Notes: a model not told the origin generated them from the sequence alone. Positions 1-11,335 are shown, counted from the first letter of the stretch. The stretch: 64,000 nt of DNA from Lotus japonicus (GCF_012489685.1 NC_080045.1:11681648-11745647), one strand, 5' to 3'. Program-made: numbers and translations.

Positions 1-276
1 ATTCCGACCCCTAAAAGCTACTCACATAAGCTTCTTTCCGTAACTAATTTTGACTTTAGAATCAATTGTAGAAGGATTTTCAATAAACCATGAAACATAA
101 ATAAGCATGTTATGAAATTAAGTGCTTTAATTTGAACACAAGATGACAATTTAAATATTTCTCTAAATTCAAAGTAAGCTCTATAATTTCAGGTCAAATA
201 CAGTTAAATATATTGCTAGTTATTACATTTTGATCTGAAATTAAAATAATAAGAATAAGAATGCAATGAATAGGAC
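1..276 (-). other. Start of intron 1 of the pectate lyase-like gene
   Basis: AT-rich sequence with no open frame, directly following the GT donor at 276/275 on the minus strand. No second exon (the expected DDGPGS-type start) is visible before the window edge, so the intron is at least 276 nt long if the gene is intact. Confidence 0.5.
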
Positions 277-547
277 CTGCAAGAGAGGTGACATGATAAA
301 GAGCACCGTGAAGTCCACCAACGGCGCAGCGGCCGAATCCCTCGGCGTTGGCGGCGAGGGCGCGGAGAGTGGAGTCGACGTGGGCGTAAGGCAAAGAGAG
401 CATGTTGCTGTTGTTGTTGGAATTGGAAGTAGAAGGTTGGTTTTGGGTTGGGATGATCGGTGAGTGAGTTGTGCCATATTTATAAGGCGGAGGAACGGTG
501 TTGTGTGGGGCGGAATTAGCACGGTGTTTGCGGTGGGTGTTACCCAT
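277..547 (-). CDS. Pectate lyase-like protein, first exon (partial gene)
   Basis: Seen: an ATG at 547 opens a 90-residue exon. It has a His/Asn/Pro-rich leader followed by LPYAHVDSTLRALAANAEG and FGRCAVGGLHG, ending LYHVTSLA before a GT splice donor at 276/275 (exon ends CAG, phase 1). Family knowledge: this block is the conserved N-terminal entry of plant pectate lyases (PF00544, polysaccharide lyase family 1), where the next exon normally resumes with DDGPGSLR. These enzymes cleave de-esterified homogalacturonan by beta-elimination in the cell wall and act in cell separation and growth. The Ca-binding and catalytic region lies beyond coordinate 1 and cannot be checked. No signal peptide is evident in this exon, as in some members of the family. 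A TTG 12 nt upstream is in frame but the ATG is preferred. The bases to the left (1-276) read as intron. Confidence 0.78.
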
Positions 548-1130
548 TAATGGTTGCAAACGTAACTACCAACACGTTTCGATTGGAGCTGTTAGCTTAA
601 TTCATTTCAGTTCTGTTGGATTGCAACGAAAAACTGAACTGAAAAGTGACAACAGTCTTGAATGTTTGGTAACGAATCTCTTTGTCCTCTGTTACTGTAA
701 ACCGACACTATCCAACGTTGCTAACCATACATGAGATCCACATCCACATTATTATTATTATAAAGCCCATGAGAAGGTAAATGGGTAAAATTGTTCAAAA
801 GAGGCCCATCGTGACCTAAGCCAACCCTAATGGGCCAAACCAATAAAAAAATCTTATAGAAAAGAGAAAATGGACATAAGTAAGAGAGATTGTTTGACCC
901 AAAAAAATGTGAGAGAGATTCATGAAGAATAAAAGTAGTATTGCAAATATTGTGTCATGAAATGGCACCACTTGGGTGAAAAATGGTGGGGGGGGGGGGG
1001 GTTGTCCACAATTTTTGCTTAGCTCATGAACTCGGAAGTATACTCGTGAGTTTACAAGTGAATTAACTCATTTAAGTCACCTCGGATTATAAACTCGTAT
1101 GATTTTACGAGGTAAAACTAGAGTATAACT
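548..1130. other. Upstream region of the pectate lyase-like gene; 14-G tract
   Basis: No gene seen. The first few hundred bases are the likely promoter and 5' UTR of the minus-strand pectate lyase-like gene; I could not pick one convincing TATA box. A run of 14 G lies at 988-1001. Bases 1020-1115 carry spaced ACTCGTGAGTT-like words that reappear at about 50950-51075, so this is probably an old dispersed repeat. Confidence 0.4.
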
Positions 1131-2329
1131 GCCATGACAATGATTGAGGAATGTGATTGTTAATAGTGGTTTCCACACCTCTACGCTGCATGTATACGAC
1201 TGCCCCGAGCTCTTTTGCGCATGTGCTTACCTCTCTTAATCCTGTTCTTGATGTGCGTTTTCGTGATCTTTGGGTGTGGCGGCCTTGCTCCACGGGCATT
1301 TACTTAGCGGCTATGGTTTATGCTCGGCTGAATGCTCCTCGTGCAACGATGGGAAGCACAAATGATTAGGATTGGGTTTGGAGAGTTCAAGCTCCGAAAA
1401 AAGATCCAGGTGTTCCTTTGGTTGCTCAATCATGACACTATGCAAGTGGACGCGCATAGGCATAGTTGCCACCTGGCTTCTTCTCCGGCTTGCGTGCGTT
1501 GTTCACATACTTTAGAGGATATCCTCCACTGTCTTCGAGACTATCCTCGCTCTAGGGAGGTGTGGCTCCGCCTTCATGCGCTCTCTTAGCCTGAGTTTCA
1601 CTCCTCTTCTGTTCGGACTTGGGTTCGGTCCCAGATGCAAGGTGATCATGTTGTTATGTTTCTTACTGCAATTCGGAGACTTTGGCGATGGAGGAACGAG
1701 ATGGTCTTGGGGAGGAAGACATAGACGACCGAGTACGTTGGTGAGTGGATCAGATAGGAGGTGCGTGACTATATTGCTTGGCTTGGAAAGCAGAGACTGT
1801 GTGAGAGGACAACGCTTGATCATGTGCAGTGCAAGCTTCCCCCGGACGGTTATATTTCGGCGATGGTGGATGGGGCGTTTAACAATGCGTAGAGTTGTAT
1901 GGGGATATGAGGGTGTTGCGTGACTCCTCTGGTTCGTGGCTAGTGGCGGGGATCCTTTTTTTGTAGAGCTACAGACTCTAAGGATGGGGCCTTCGCTGCT
2001 CTGGGATAGGGGGTATAGGAGGGTGCAATGTGATTTTGACTGTTTGTAGTTAGTTAAAGCACTTTAGAAGTTTCGGTTTCATATGTATGCTCTGCCCTTA
2101 TATGGATCTGCATCTTCTTCTCTAGTGAGATTGGGATGTGCGTATTCAGTATTCACCATATGGGTTATGAGGCCAATGGTTCTGCGGATTGCCTTGCAGA
2201 CATGAGTGTCAGTTTGTAGTGTGGTGTTACCTTTATTGACTCTCCTCTGGATCGTGTGCTGCCTTTATTAACTCGAGATGTCTTAGCGTTGTATTGTTGT
2301 TGTTATTTTTCCAATGCAAAAAAAAAAAG
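1131..2329 (+). mobile_element. 5'-truncated LINE (L1-type), zf-RVT and RNase H remnants
   Basis: Seen: at about 1380-1585 a frame reads KKIQVFLWLL, then a Cys/His set (HRHSC, CVRCSH, ILHCL) typical of the zinc-binding region that follows reverse transcriptase in plant L1 elements. Further on (about 1820-2270) broken frames keep RNase H-like words, including YEANGSADCLA near 2165-2200, where plant LINE RNase H domains read EANGxADxLA. The copy ends in ten A's at 2320-2329. Several frameshifts and stops make it dead. The 5' boundary is a guess from where coding similarity begins, and I found no clear target duplication. Confidence 0.7.
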
Positions 2330-2455
2330 TAAATTATCACTTTTCTTCACTCAATTAATTTTTCATTGGTTGTTGACATCCCTATATTTATTGGCGTGTG
2401 AAGTTAAATAGAATAGTTCTAAATAAATATAAATTTATGAAAACTTTTGAATAAA

Positions 2456-2637
2456 GGAATTTAAATGACCCATGAGAAAGTTTGGCTTAAATAACACATC
2501 ATCCAATCAAATGGGAGATAAGTGAGTTGGAAATAAATTAATAAATAAAATATAGAAATTCCAACTCACTTATCTTCAATGTGATTGGATGATGAGATAT
2601 GTAACCCAAACTTTTATTGGGTTATTTAGACAACCCC
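2456..2637. mobile_element. Mutator-like foldback MITE, 182 bp, 9-bp TSD
   Basis: Bases 2447-2455 and 2638-2646 are both TTGAATAAA, a perfect 9-bp duplication. Between them the two halves fold back on each other: GGAATTTAAATGACCC pairs imperfectly with the last 20 bases, and the inner arms around ATCCAATC/GATTGGAT and AACTCACTTATCTT are strongly complementary. A 9-bp TSD plus long inverted repeats fits a non-autonomous MULE. No coding capacity. Confidence 0.75.
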
Positions 2638-2647
2638 TTGAATAAAA

Positions 2648-2960
2648 TATAGGATTCTTGTCGGCCTTCCCTAATTGGAACGTGTTAGTTTTATCGCAAC
2701 AATGGGCATTACTGTGTATGGATATTTTTAGAAAGTTTTTAATTTTTCCTTTTGTATTAACATTAATTTATATATAGAGTGCCATTGTCGACGATCAACG
2801 GAACTGACGTCTTGATTCTGTGTGCCGGTCACCGGAACGATAGATGGGCACGGCCCAAGATGTTAACAAAGTCATGACAAATGTGTCTAATTAACTTTAT
2901 TTAGCATCTAAAAGTCATCACAAATGCAGTTTAACGCTTTGTTGGAGGAAAAACAAAACA
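2648..2960. repeat. Duplicated segment, copy A
   Basis: This segment resembles 5487-5653 plus 6171-6330. Shared stretches include GCAACAATGG followed by TTACTGTGT and TGGAT, CGGAACTGAC, and AAAGTCATGACAAATGTGTC. Copy A has no LTR insertion where copy B carries one, so it serves as the empty-site reference. No open frame is convincing; its nature is unknown. Confidence 0.6.
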
Positions 2961-2968
2961 GGCAGCAA

Positions 2969-3483
2969 TAGGGATGGCAATGGGTCGGGTAGGGTGCGGG
3001 TTTTGCCAAACCCAAACCCAAACCCGAAATCAAAAACCCACACCCGCACCCGCACCCGAACCCGAAATGGGTGGTGAACTTAAACCCACACCCGAACCCA
3101 TTGGGTTTCGGGTTCACCCGACCCGTACCCACACCCGCACACAACCTCAAACAAACAGTTGAACTCGGAAACCCGACCTGAAAAAGACTGTGAAGAGAGC
3201 TATATTATGTAATGTAACATTGTAATTGCCATGTTACTGTTAAATTAATATGCAAGATGCTGCACATATTGTATTGCACAAGCAGAATACTTAGGTTTCA
3301 CTTATACAGATCCGGGTTCGGGTAGGGTTCGGGTGCGGGTTTGGCCAAACCCAAACCCGAACCCGAAAGTGATCGGGTAAAACCCGAACCCGAACCCGAA
3401 CCCATTTAACTCGGGTTTTCACCCAAGAAATCGGGTCGGGTCGGGTCGGGTGCCCATGGGTTCGGGCTTCTCTGCCATCCCTA
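2969..3483. mobile_element. Non-autonomous hAT element, 515 bp, 8-bp TSD, CCCGAA/GGGTTC-rich
   Basis: GGCAGCAA at 2961-2968 is repeated exactly at 3484-3491 (8-bp target duplication, diagnostic of hAT). The ends are TAGGGATGGCA and its inverted form TGCCATCCCTA. The two ends are filled with irregular ACCCGA/CGGGTT words in opposite phase, so long arms can pair, around an AT-rich centre (about 3185-3300). Apparent open frames are artefacts of the low-complexity repeat. The element at 37233..37845 has the same termini. Confidence 0.85.
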
Positions 3484-3491
3484 GGCAGCAA

Positions 3492-3862
3492 TATACACTT
3501 GATATATTTAAAGCAATCATGTCATGAAATGTTGATGAAAGAAGTACTTCTGATGCATGGTCTGCATAAGAGAAAATGCATTGAAGTTATGTGAAGAGTT
3601 ATCACAAAACGTGTAGATTAACTTGAGTGAAGTTATTCTGGTCTAAGAAGAAGTCTTAAGTTTAGACAATCACGATTGTATGTTAAAATTCAGGAATAAT
3701 GGGTAGTTGAGTTTTTTATCAGCTAACAGCACAAACAGCACCCATAGATTTGTAACTAAATTTTATCCTTATAAAAATTGACAGTAATAAATTATAAAAG
3801 AAGAAAAATGCCAATAAAAAGTAGTATAAGTAGTCATGATCGAACTAGGTTATACTATTTAA
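3492..3862. other. Intergenic, nothing recognised
   Basis: AT-rich sequence between the hAT element and the small Helitron. No open frame, repeat or terminus found. Confidence 0.5.
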
Positions 3863-5453
3863 CTAGATATTATACCCGTGCGTTGCACGGGTTTATTATA
3901 ATATTTTTTTTATATTATATGAAATTTACTATAGAGTAATTATCTAAAAATAAATATTAAAATATTTCTTCAATATAAATATAATAGAAAAAATTATTGT
4001 GTTTAGACATCTAAATAGAGAGTATTAGAGTTTTTCTATGCATGAAATTGCTTGTATTAGAGTTCTCTTTATATAAATAAATGATATTACTGTAATTTAA
4101 TAAATTTTTGGGTTAATGATCAAATTAGTCCTTGAGTTTGTAAGCGAGTTTAATTTTAATCCATCTGAAAAAAATAACGTTTAGTGGCAGTCATTTTTAC
4201 AATCACTGACAGTTTTTGACTGCCACTAAACTTCATTTATTCTCATAGTAACTAAAATCAAACTCGCTTACAAACTCAAGGATTAATTTGACCATTAACC
4301 CTAATAAAATTTGAAAAGGAAAACATTATTAATAACATAAGAAAACTTGAGAAAATATTTTTACTACTATATGATAGGTCAAAAAACACATTTAAAAGTA
4401 TTTTCTTCAAATAATACACGCATGCGATACATATAATAGTTAATATTTTATAGAGACATTTATTTAATTTTTAAAATATTTTCCTAGAGTGTTCATTAAT
4501 AAATTTTGATCTAGACTATTATTTAATTTAAATTATTAATATTTTCAACATATAAATATATTTATTAATTTTTCCCTCAATTTATGATTGATAGTTAATA
4601 TTCTAACTATTGTTAAAAAACTACTTAATAAATTATTTTTTTTATAAGAAACAGAAAAGTTGACAATTAATAGTTAATAACATAAAATATTCATCAATAA
4701 TTTATTATTATAATTATTAAGACAAATCACAAATAAATTTAAAATTATTTTTAAAATAACACGCAACTACATTATAGTTAATTTAAACAACATACAAAAT
4801 CATTTCATATTTAAAAGTAAATTTTGAAATATATATTTACAAAAAGCATTCAACCATTAACTAATTTCAATATCTAACTTGTTTATTTTATTTAAAAGAT
4901 ATTACTTTGTGCTATTTTATCTGTTTTTTTTCAACCTTAGGTTGATAATTAATTGAAATGAAAATGGAAATAAAAATTAATTTATCTTGCCAGTAATGTA
5001 GAACTCAAGTCAAATATTATATATATATATATATATATAGCTTATTAACATGATATCTAACTTTAGTATTTAATTTGTTATTTATACGTAAAATGTAGTT
5101 ATAAATATAAAAGTTATTTTAATTTTAAAATATAAGAATTTGATTTTTTTTCAATTAGTTATAAATATAAAAGTTATTTTTACTATATTTTTTATTAATG
5201 TAAAGGTAGTCAATTTAAATTATTATTATTAAAAAAATTCCTCAAGTTATAATTAATAATTAAAATTTAATCAATATTAAAAATTATTTTAAAATATGGG
5301 AAATTGAAAAGTTTAACAATTATTTATTAATATAATAAATAATAAAGTAGATGTTATTTTTTTAGTTTTGTATTTAATTATTTAATATATTTAATGCAAA
5401 GGTAAACTAATCAATGCAAAAGTTCAAGTGTGCTTTACACATATATATATAGA
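3863..5453 (-). mobile_element. Small non-autonomous Helitron, 1.6 kb
   Basis: Read on the minus strand the element ends with the hairpin CCCGTGC-AAC-GCACGGG, a short AT spacer and CTAG (3863-3866), followed by T in the flank. It starts with TC at 5453-5452, preceded by A. TC...CTRR, a 3' hairpin and insertion between A and T are the Helitron rules. The interior is very AT-rich, has no coding potential, carries a (TA)n tract near 5020-5039 and a nested foldback at 4110-4301. The 3' end is firm; the 5' end is chosen by the A|TC rule and resemblance to usual Helitron starts. Confidence 0.65.
4110..4301. mobile_element. Foldback MITE nested in the small Helitron
   Basis: GGGTTAATGATCAAATTAGT near the left end and ACTAATTTGACC-like sequence at the right end are inverted copies. 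Inner arms (CTTGAGTTTGTAAGCGAG against CTCGCTTACAAACTCAAG; GTTTAGTGGCAGTCA against TGACTGCCACTAAAC) pair almost perfectly, so the whole 192 bp is a hairpin with a short loop. No clear target duplication, so the superfamily is left open. Confidence 0.75.
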
Positions 5454-5653
5454 TATTATGTTTTTTATTTCAATTTCTTGATGTTGAGATTCTTCCCGAC
5501 GCCTTCCGTAATAGGCAAGTGTTTTTTATTGCAACAATGGTGCTTACTGTGTGTGGATTTTTTAGTAAGTTTTTAACTTTTTCTTTTGAATCAATATTTT
5601 TGGACACAGACACACCCATTCTCAACGATGGACGGCCGGAACTGACTGACACA
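5454..5653. repeat. Duplicated segment, copy B, left half
   Basis: From about 5487 this matches copy A (2648 onward). It ends at ACACA (5649-5653), where a solo LTR has entered; the segment resumes at 6171. Confidence 0.55.
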
Positions 5654-6170
5654 TGTTGGTGATTTTAGAATCATCAATGTATTTTAGTAGTAATGTGATC
5701 TACTATAGGCTGATGTAATTACGCGTTAGGCTCGGAATCGAGTCAGGTTAGTGCGGAGTGCACGCTTGGTGAGCCAACGCATAATTGACCGCGAATACGA
5801 ACCGGGGTCCAAGGGGCGGAGCCCCTTGAACGTTGGTGACCCTAGTTTGAAATTGTTTGAAAAATTGTGACTTTTCGGAACAATCGTGATCATTCGTGCA
5901 GACACAACCTTCTATATAAGGTTGCTTGCAGCCTAAGGAAAAAACACAGAAAACCAGAAACAGTATTCTGAAACAGAAATTCGAACAACACAACATCTCT
6001 CTACTTTCTTTATCTGTTCTCTTGTGCCAAGAAACAGATTGATTGTCAAGCATTATCCCAACAAAGATTTCGTGAACCCAGGCAATTACAGGGTCGAAAT
6101 AATTTGTTCGGAAAGTGGACGCTCACGATTCTTGACTTTATCCAGGATTATCACACCCAGTTTTCTAACA
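5654..6170 (+). mobile_element. Solo LTR, 517 bp
   Basis: Begins TGTTGG and ends CTAACA, the usual TG...CA LTR borders. Flanks are ACACA (5649-5653) and ACACC (6171-6175), a 4/5 target duplication. Copy A of the surrounding duplicate (about 2800-2850) runs through the equivalent point without it. A TATA-like box, TCTATATAAG, is at 5911-5920, consistent with a plus-strand promoter. Length and termini suit a Copia-type LTR, but without an internal region the family cannot be fixed. Small open frames inside are not genes. Confidence 0.75.
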
Positions 6171-6330
6171 ACACCTTGGTTCTGTCTGCCATGGCCAAAG
6201 ATGTTAGCAAAGTCATGACAAATGTGTCTAATTAATTTTGCCCTCATAACATTAACCCTTATCAGAATGTCATGACTAATGCACCTAAACACTTTATTGC
6301 TATGCTAAGGAGGGATAAAAACAACAGATA
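6171..6330. repeat. Duplicated segment, copy B, right half
   Basis: Continues the similarity to copy A, with AAAGTCATGACAAATGTGTC near 6209, then a looser match through GGAGGGATAAAAACAACAG to about 6330. Confidence 0.55.
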
Positions 6331-8693
6331 GCATGCGCACTTCTGTAGAGCGAAAACTCTAGCTAGATTGATTGAAACTGATGTCTATTGTATGCTTGTG
6401 TATGTGTGTATGTTAAATTATATTAAGATAGACATTACTTATGCATGCTGATATTTGAAGGGGTGGTGTCATGAAAGGGTATTTAGGAAAAACTAAATTT
6501 GAAGTAACAAATTCATTCTGCATTTAAATGTGTGTTAGTTTTGATCCTTAACTATCTTTGGAAAAGTGAAGGTCAGTGCCTCAGTGGCTCAGTGCTGAAT
6601 TTCACTAGTTTAACAAACATCAACGTAAAGAGTGTCAGTGGGTCTTGATATTTGGATTGGACAAAAGCGTGCAGGAAATGTTTCACCAAAATTATAATTA
6701 ATAAATAATTGCAACAATAAACTTGCAAATAAAATTTCATTATAAAATATACTTCTCAATTTGATAAATTATATTAAAAAATAGCAATAAAATATAAATA
6801 AATATACTAAATTAAGTTTATCAACTTGGCTGAGGCGTGCAAAACACTGTTTTTAAGAGTATTTTACCACCACAAGTAAATTTCTTGGTGTAGATCCGGT
6901 CTCAAAGCTAATATCCTCCAGGATACAACAACTACGTACTTCTTGCAAACTCTGCACATGAACTAACCGAGGCTAAAAAATAACTCTCTTGAATTGCTCA
7001 GAGAATTCATAGTGCAATTATATAAAATTATACAAGAAAAAAAAAACTCATATTACTACAACTTTCTTTCTCTTCACTCTCCTTCTCTTCTATCTGGCCA
7101 CGATAGCGTTTATATAAGAATAAGCCACATCATTACAAAAATTGATTGGTGAACATAAAAATAGTGTCAGACACCCAACACCTGCTAACCGCCACATATT
7201 GCAATACTACGTATTGTTCCTTTTCTAAGAGACAAGGGGGAGGTTCTACATACTAAAGAGACTATGGCTCTAAAGAAATAACATGGACGCGAGAAAAACA
7301 TCCAAATGCTCTATAGAGTCTTGCTGGCTTCTTGAAGCCTAGAGGAACATATACTAACACGATTTCCACTCATAAAGGATTTTGTATCTTGGTTAGAAAT
7401 TTAGTTGTCTGACAAGAAATTCCTTCATTATGAGTCATTTTTTTTGTACAACTGCACTCGATCTCATTCTTTTTATCTTTTATGATTATTTGTTCGCTCA
7501 TGGAGAGCAAATTTCTCAACGTAACGACCACCGACCTTGGAATCTTCCTCCATGTGCATATGTGTGAAGCATACTCTGATTTTCTAACTCCTTAATAAGA
7601 CGCTTCAATGACTTGAAAAAATCATCAAGAAATGTGACGTGATCCTCATTTCCTTCTTTTTGGTGAGAAAGACCTTCCACAAGTTCTGACTGTGTAATTC
7701 CAAGAAGATTTTGATGTTGGAATGATAAACTTATTAGCACGGTGTGTTCCACCCGTGGTTATGATAATTGATTTACAGAACTCCCTATAAACAACACCAA
7801 TTATCCTTCGAGAATCTGAACGTGGTACAACTCTGATCTAGTACGGTGGTGCAAGGTGGTGAATATGGTTGAGAGTACAGTTGAACAGTGAGAATCCATG
7901 GAGGGAGGTACCTAGACAAGACACTCTGATGCTCAAGTTAGCTCAAGATAAGAGAAACTCTCTTATAAAAAAAAGGATAAGAGAAACTCACTTATAAAAA
8001 AGGATAAGAGAAACTCAAAATATAGAAGAGCAATAAGAGAGAAGATGAGTAATTTTTAGCTTATTATGTGATCAATATTGTATTTATAGTAGTCATAATA
8101 TTCAATGGTTGAGGTGTATTTTAATTTGCCGGCCTGTCATGTAGGTGCCATTATGGTATTCAACCTTTGCTCAGGTAAATTTCACCACAATCTAACAACT
8201 TGGCCTTTTGTTAAGCTAGTTGGTAAGAAGTGTTGAAGTCCTACAATTGGTGAACCTAGTCGACTAGTTTGACGATCACTTGATTGTGTAGTCAGTTGGG
8301 CCTCCCAGGACAATGATGGGCCCAGTGGTCGTTTGGGCCAACTAGAACTCACCCCTGCTTAGTAAGAGATGGGAAGAAGAGGGAGAGAGAAATGAGAAAT
8401 ATGACATGTGGTGATAAGAAAAACATAGAGAGACAAGAAAAAAAGGTGAATGGAAATGGAACGTAAGAGAAACTTGGTGTGTGAATAAAATCGGTGGTTT
8501 CTAGGGTGCAAGTGCATCTTAGGTCTTGCAGCATGCAAAATAAAATTTGACTATTATAACATGTAACTATTACCTGCTGAGAAAAAAATAATTGAGAAAG
8601 TTTACAAAAATACCCTTTATTATTCTTATTTTCTATCTCTACTTGTCCCTCACCAATGACAGATGTATACACTAGACCACCAACACGCTACAG
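6331..8693. other. Gene-free stretch with a short triplicate repeat
   Basis: No supported gene. A 78-residue minus-strand frame (7516-7752) looks protein-like but has no motif I recognise. Bases 7947-8018 hold three tandem copies of GATAAGAGAAACTC separated by A-rich spacers. The segment 6860-6990 and the conserved-looking text around 7736-7870 could be relics of an old element, but I could not identify termini. Confidence 0.4.
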
Positions 8694-8813
8694 TGTAACA
8701 CCCTCTAAACCTCGTGTAAATATTATAGCTTAAATCAGAGTAAAATTCATAACACAGAGGGTGTCACACTTATTCTCCAAAACCACAAATCAAAACACAT
8801 GTCATGCTCATAA
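8694..8813 (-). mobile_element. Left LTR of the non-autonomous LTR element, fragment 1
   Basis: Starts TGTAACACCCTC and matches 34239-34358 of the second LTR with only about three differences. It is interrupted after CATAA by the Helitron and resumes at 20207. Read on the minus strand this is the 3' LTR of the element whose internal part is 34066-34238. Confidence 0.88.
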
Positions 8814-8876
8814 TCCATAGTATATACATTTAGGAAAAGATCTCAGCCCAGTCATCGCTTACGTGGCATCTGTTGA

Positions 8877-9344
8877 TTGGTTAATTTCTTAAAAAATCCT
8901 AGGTGTCAGTCATTCCTCTTATCCCATCTTTCATTCTTCTCCCTTTCACCCTCTTTATTTCACCTCTTCAATTCCGTCAATCCGTTTCCCATTTCCTCTC
9001 CCTTTCTCTCTCACGTTTTATCTCCTACCACTCTTCCATCAAGGTTTCCTTTCACACAAATCTTTTTTCTCCTTCTCTCTCACCATTGTATCTTTCCGGA
9101 ATCTCTCTTCCATCTCAAACCATGTGCTCCTCTCGCATCATGTTTCTCAACCTGACGTCGTTTTTCCATTTCTTCCCTACTCCATATCGCAGTCTTCTCC
9201 AGATCTTCAGATGTTGAAGGAGAGGAGTATTCTCTGCGATTTTATTCCACTTTCAAGCATCAGATTGAGAGCATGTGTTGTCCTCAAATCATGAAAGTTC
9301 ATGTCGCAAATCGCCACTCGCGGTCTCACTACTCAGGTATTCAG
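8877..9344 (+). pseudogene. Captured promoter/first-exon-like sequence in the Helitron
   Basis: CT-rich leader-like sequence (8900-9115) followed by an open stretch that ends CTACTCAG at a GT (9335-9344), resembling a 5' UTR and first exon with splice donor. A matching small exon-like piece flanked by TTGCAG and a GT lies near 10042-10108. No protein motif I recognise, so the donor gene is unknown. Confidence 0.3.
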
Positions 9345-9570
9345 TGCTTAACTTATTTATTGTTTTCAGTTTTCGAATTTTCATGTGTTGCCTGTATTCC
9401 CTAATTTTAGTCTTCTTCCTGTCTTGATTTCTTCGTTTCTGGGTTCCTTTTTTTCATTGTGTGGAATCACTTGCAATTTCTCCAAGTTTGATTTTTTAGA
9501 GTCGATGAGTTGATTAGTTTTTGGTATATGCCAGCTATCTGTCTCTCATGTAAAATATGTCCAGTTCCTC

Positions 9571-9951
9571 TTACCTTTTTTTCCTGTGAAATATCAGCAT
9601 AAAACATAGAGGCATGCGTTTTTGTACCAACATAGCCTCTTTGATCGTACTTTGTTTCTTTGGACAGGTTCTAATCTGTCCAGTTCCTTTTACCATTAAA
9701 CAACCACCAAGGTGTTCTTTCTTCTGTAAATAATAATTACAATACGTGCATCTGTGCCTGTTTTCATTGCTTTGATGGAGGTTTGATATTTCCCAAGTGA
9801 AATATGACTTGTCTGATGAAAGGTGGAGCTTCAGAACCCAACTAGCAAGAAGCTTCTGGGTCGTGTGAGGGCTTCTGATAGGCACTGCATGGTTCAGGAT
9901 CAAATTTATTATCATGTCTGCCCTTTGTTTGAGAGCTTTATTACCAAGCAT
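9571..9951 (-). pseudogene. Possible captured fragment with Cys/His words (BED-finger-like?)
   Basis: A minus-strand frame of about 126 codons contains CTYC, then a GG-C-K spacing and a later C, loosely like the BED zinc finger of hAT transposases and plant BED proteins (C-x2-C ... H-x-C). The spacing is not canonical, and there is no transposase core downstream. It could equally be a chance frame inside captured intron sequence. Confidence 0.2.
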
Positions 9952-11310
9952 ATGTTTAGAAATTTGATTTGATAGATTTTGGTAGGGGGGAAGTGATTAT
10001 TGAAGGTTTAATCATTGATTCTCTCTTTGGTTTTGGCTTGCAGTTGCAGGGTTTGAGACTGGATGGTGTCACCGTGTACTGCTGGAGCAGTTTCATGCTT
10101 CAATTTTCAGGCATTACTTTCATTTTCATTCTTTAATTTTCTTAATCCTTCTGCCGCCACCATGGTATGCAGAGCTACTGAAAACCCTAATTTTGGGCTG
10201 CCAAGCCAATCTGACCTATTGATAGTTATTAATGAAATTTAAAATAAAATGAAATAGGAAAAACTTATATGATCATTAGAGATTTTTGAAAACAGGAAAT
10301 TATTCACCTTTAATTTCTCCCCCCATCAAGCTTCAGATTAGAGAAAATTATTCTCTCAAAAGATATTTATATTTAAAATGAAACTCTCTCCCCTTTATTC
10401 CTCACTTAGTAATTATTAGTTTTGAATTCAAATTTGTGTTTGACCTTAAATTACTCACTCTATCAAGTCTCAATTTAATGAATTTATTATTCAGAAACCA
10501 CCAATATTGTAACAACCCCATATCATGAGTAGTGTCCTTAATTCTAGCTCTCAAATCAATACTTTTTGTTGATCAGTTTATTTTCCTTCTTCATAAATTT
10601 TGTTTAAAATAACAGGAGGCTAGGATGGAATTTTGTTAAAAAAAATTGCTTTGCCTTGATTATAAAAGGAGTTCATTTTAATTCAGTAGAGAATTATTTT
10701 CTGGAGTTCATTTTAATTGTTTTTTTATGAAAGGGTTATGTTGCTAGGATGATTTTGTTGTGGGAAGAACTTGAGGGATGACATCATTTGGAGTAGTTTA
10801 TAGTGTCATTGGCCAACAAGCTCTTTCACTGTGGTGTATTTTATGACTAGATCCTTTGCATCTTTATTTTCATTTTTTAGTGTATTAGCTTAGACCACTC
10901 CATCAATAAGGAATGAATGTATTGAAACTTTTGCTTCCGTGAGTCTTATTTTGGTTTCACTTTGAACGAATATGCTATTTGATATTTATGTAGTTAAAAA
11001 TTTGAGGTATATTTGATCTTGATGCTCTCCACCCTGCCCTGCTTCCCTTTCTATTTTTCCACCCTTTGATCTTGATTCAAGGTAGTTTGTTACTGCACAC
11101 CTTTATTTTCTTATATAAATGAAAGAAAGATAAGACATCATACTTTTGATTATTTTAGTTGCTTTTCTCATTTATATTTATCTAATGTTTGATGTCACTA
11201 CATAAATGTCTAAATGATTCAAGCCAGTCTTACTAGCTATTAGTAGAACAGATGAAAGAAAGATAATACATCATATGCCTAAATATCTTAAGTTTTTTTT
11301 CTTATCCATA

Positions 11311-11335
11311 TCCATAGTATATACATGGGGCTTAA
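11311..11335 (+). mobile_element. Second Helitron 5'-terminus-like sequence
   Basis: TCCATAGTATATACAT at 11311, preceded by A, repeats the first 16 bases of the large Helitron (8814). A sequence this specific, again right after an A, suggests the start of a second, related Helitron nested in or fused to the first. No separate 3' hairpin with CTAG was found before 20206. Confidence 0.45.

Noticed and set aside
988..1001. 14-G run (and 13-G run at 48704-48716) as regulatory G-tracts
   Set aside because: Single homopolymers, prone to slippage and sequencing error; no context suggesting function.
2974..3162. Pro/Thr-rich frames TRTHTRTQP and PNPHPNPTRTR
   Set aside because: Translations of low-complexity CCCGAA repeats within an hAT element.
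2990..3470. Interstitial telomere repeat
   Set aside because: Units are CCCGAA/CGGGTT of irregular phase, not TTTAGGG or TTAGGG, and the whole is bounded by hAT termini and an 8-bp duplication.
9571..9951. Firm call of an hAT transposase BED domain
   Set aside because: Cys/His spacing does not fit a BED finger well and no catalytic core or dimerisation motif follows; kept only as a low-confidence note.
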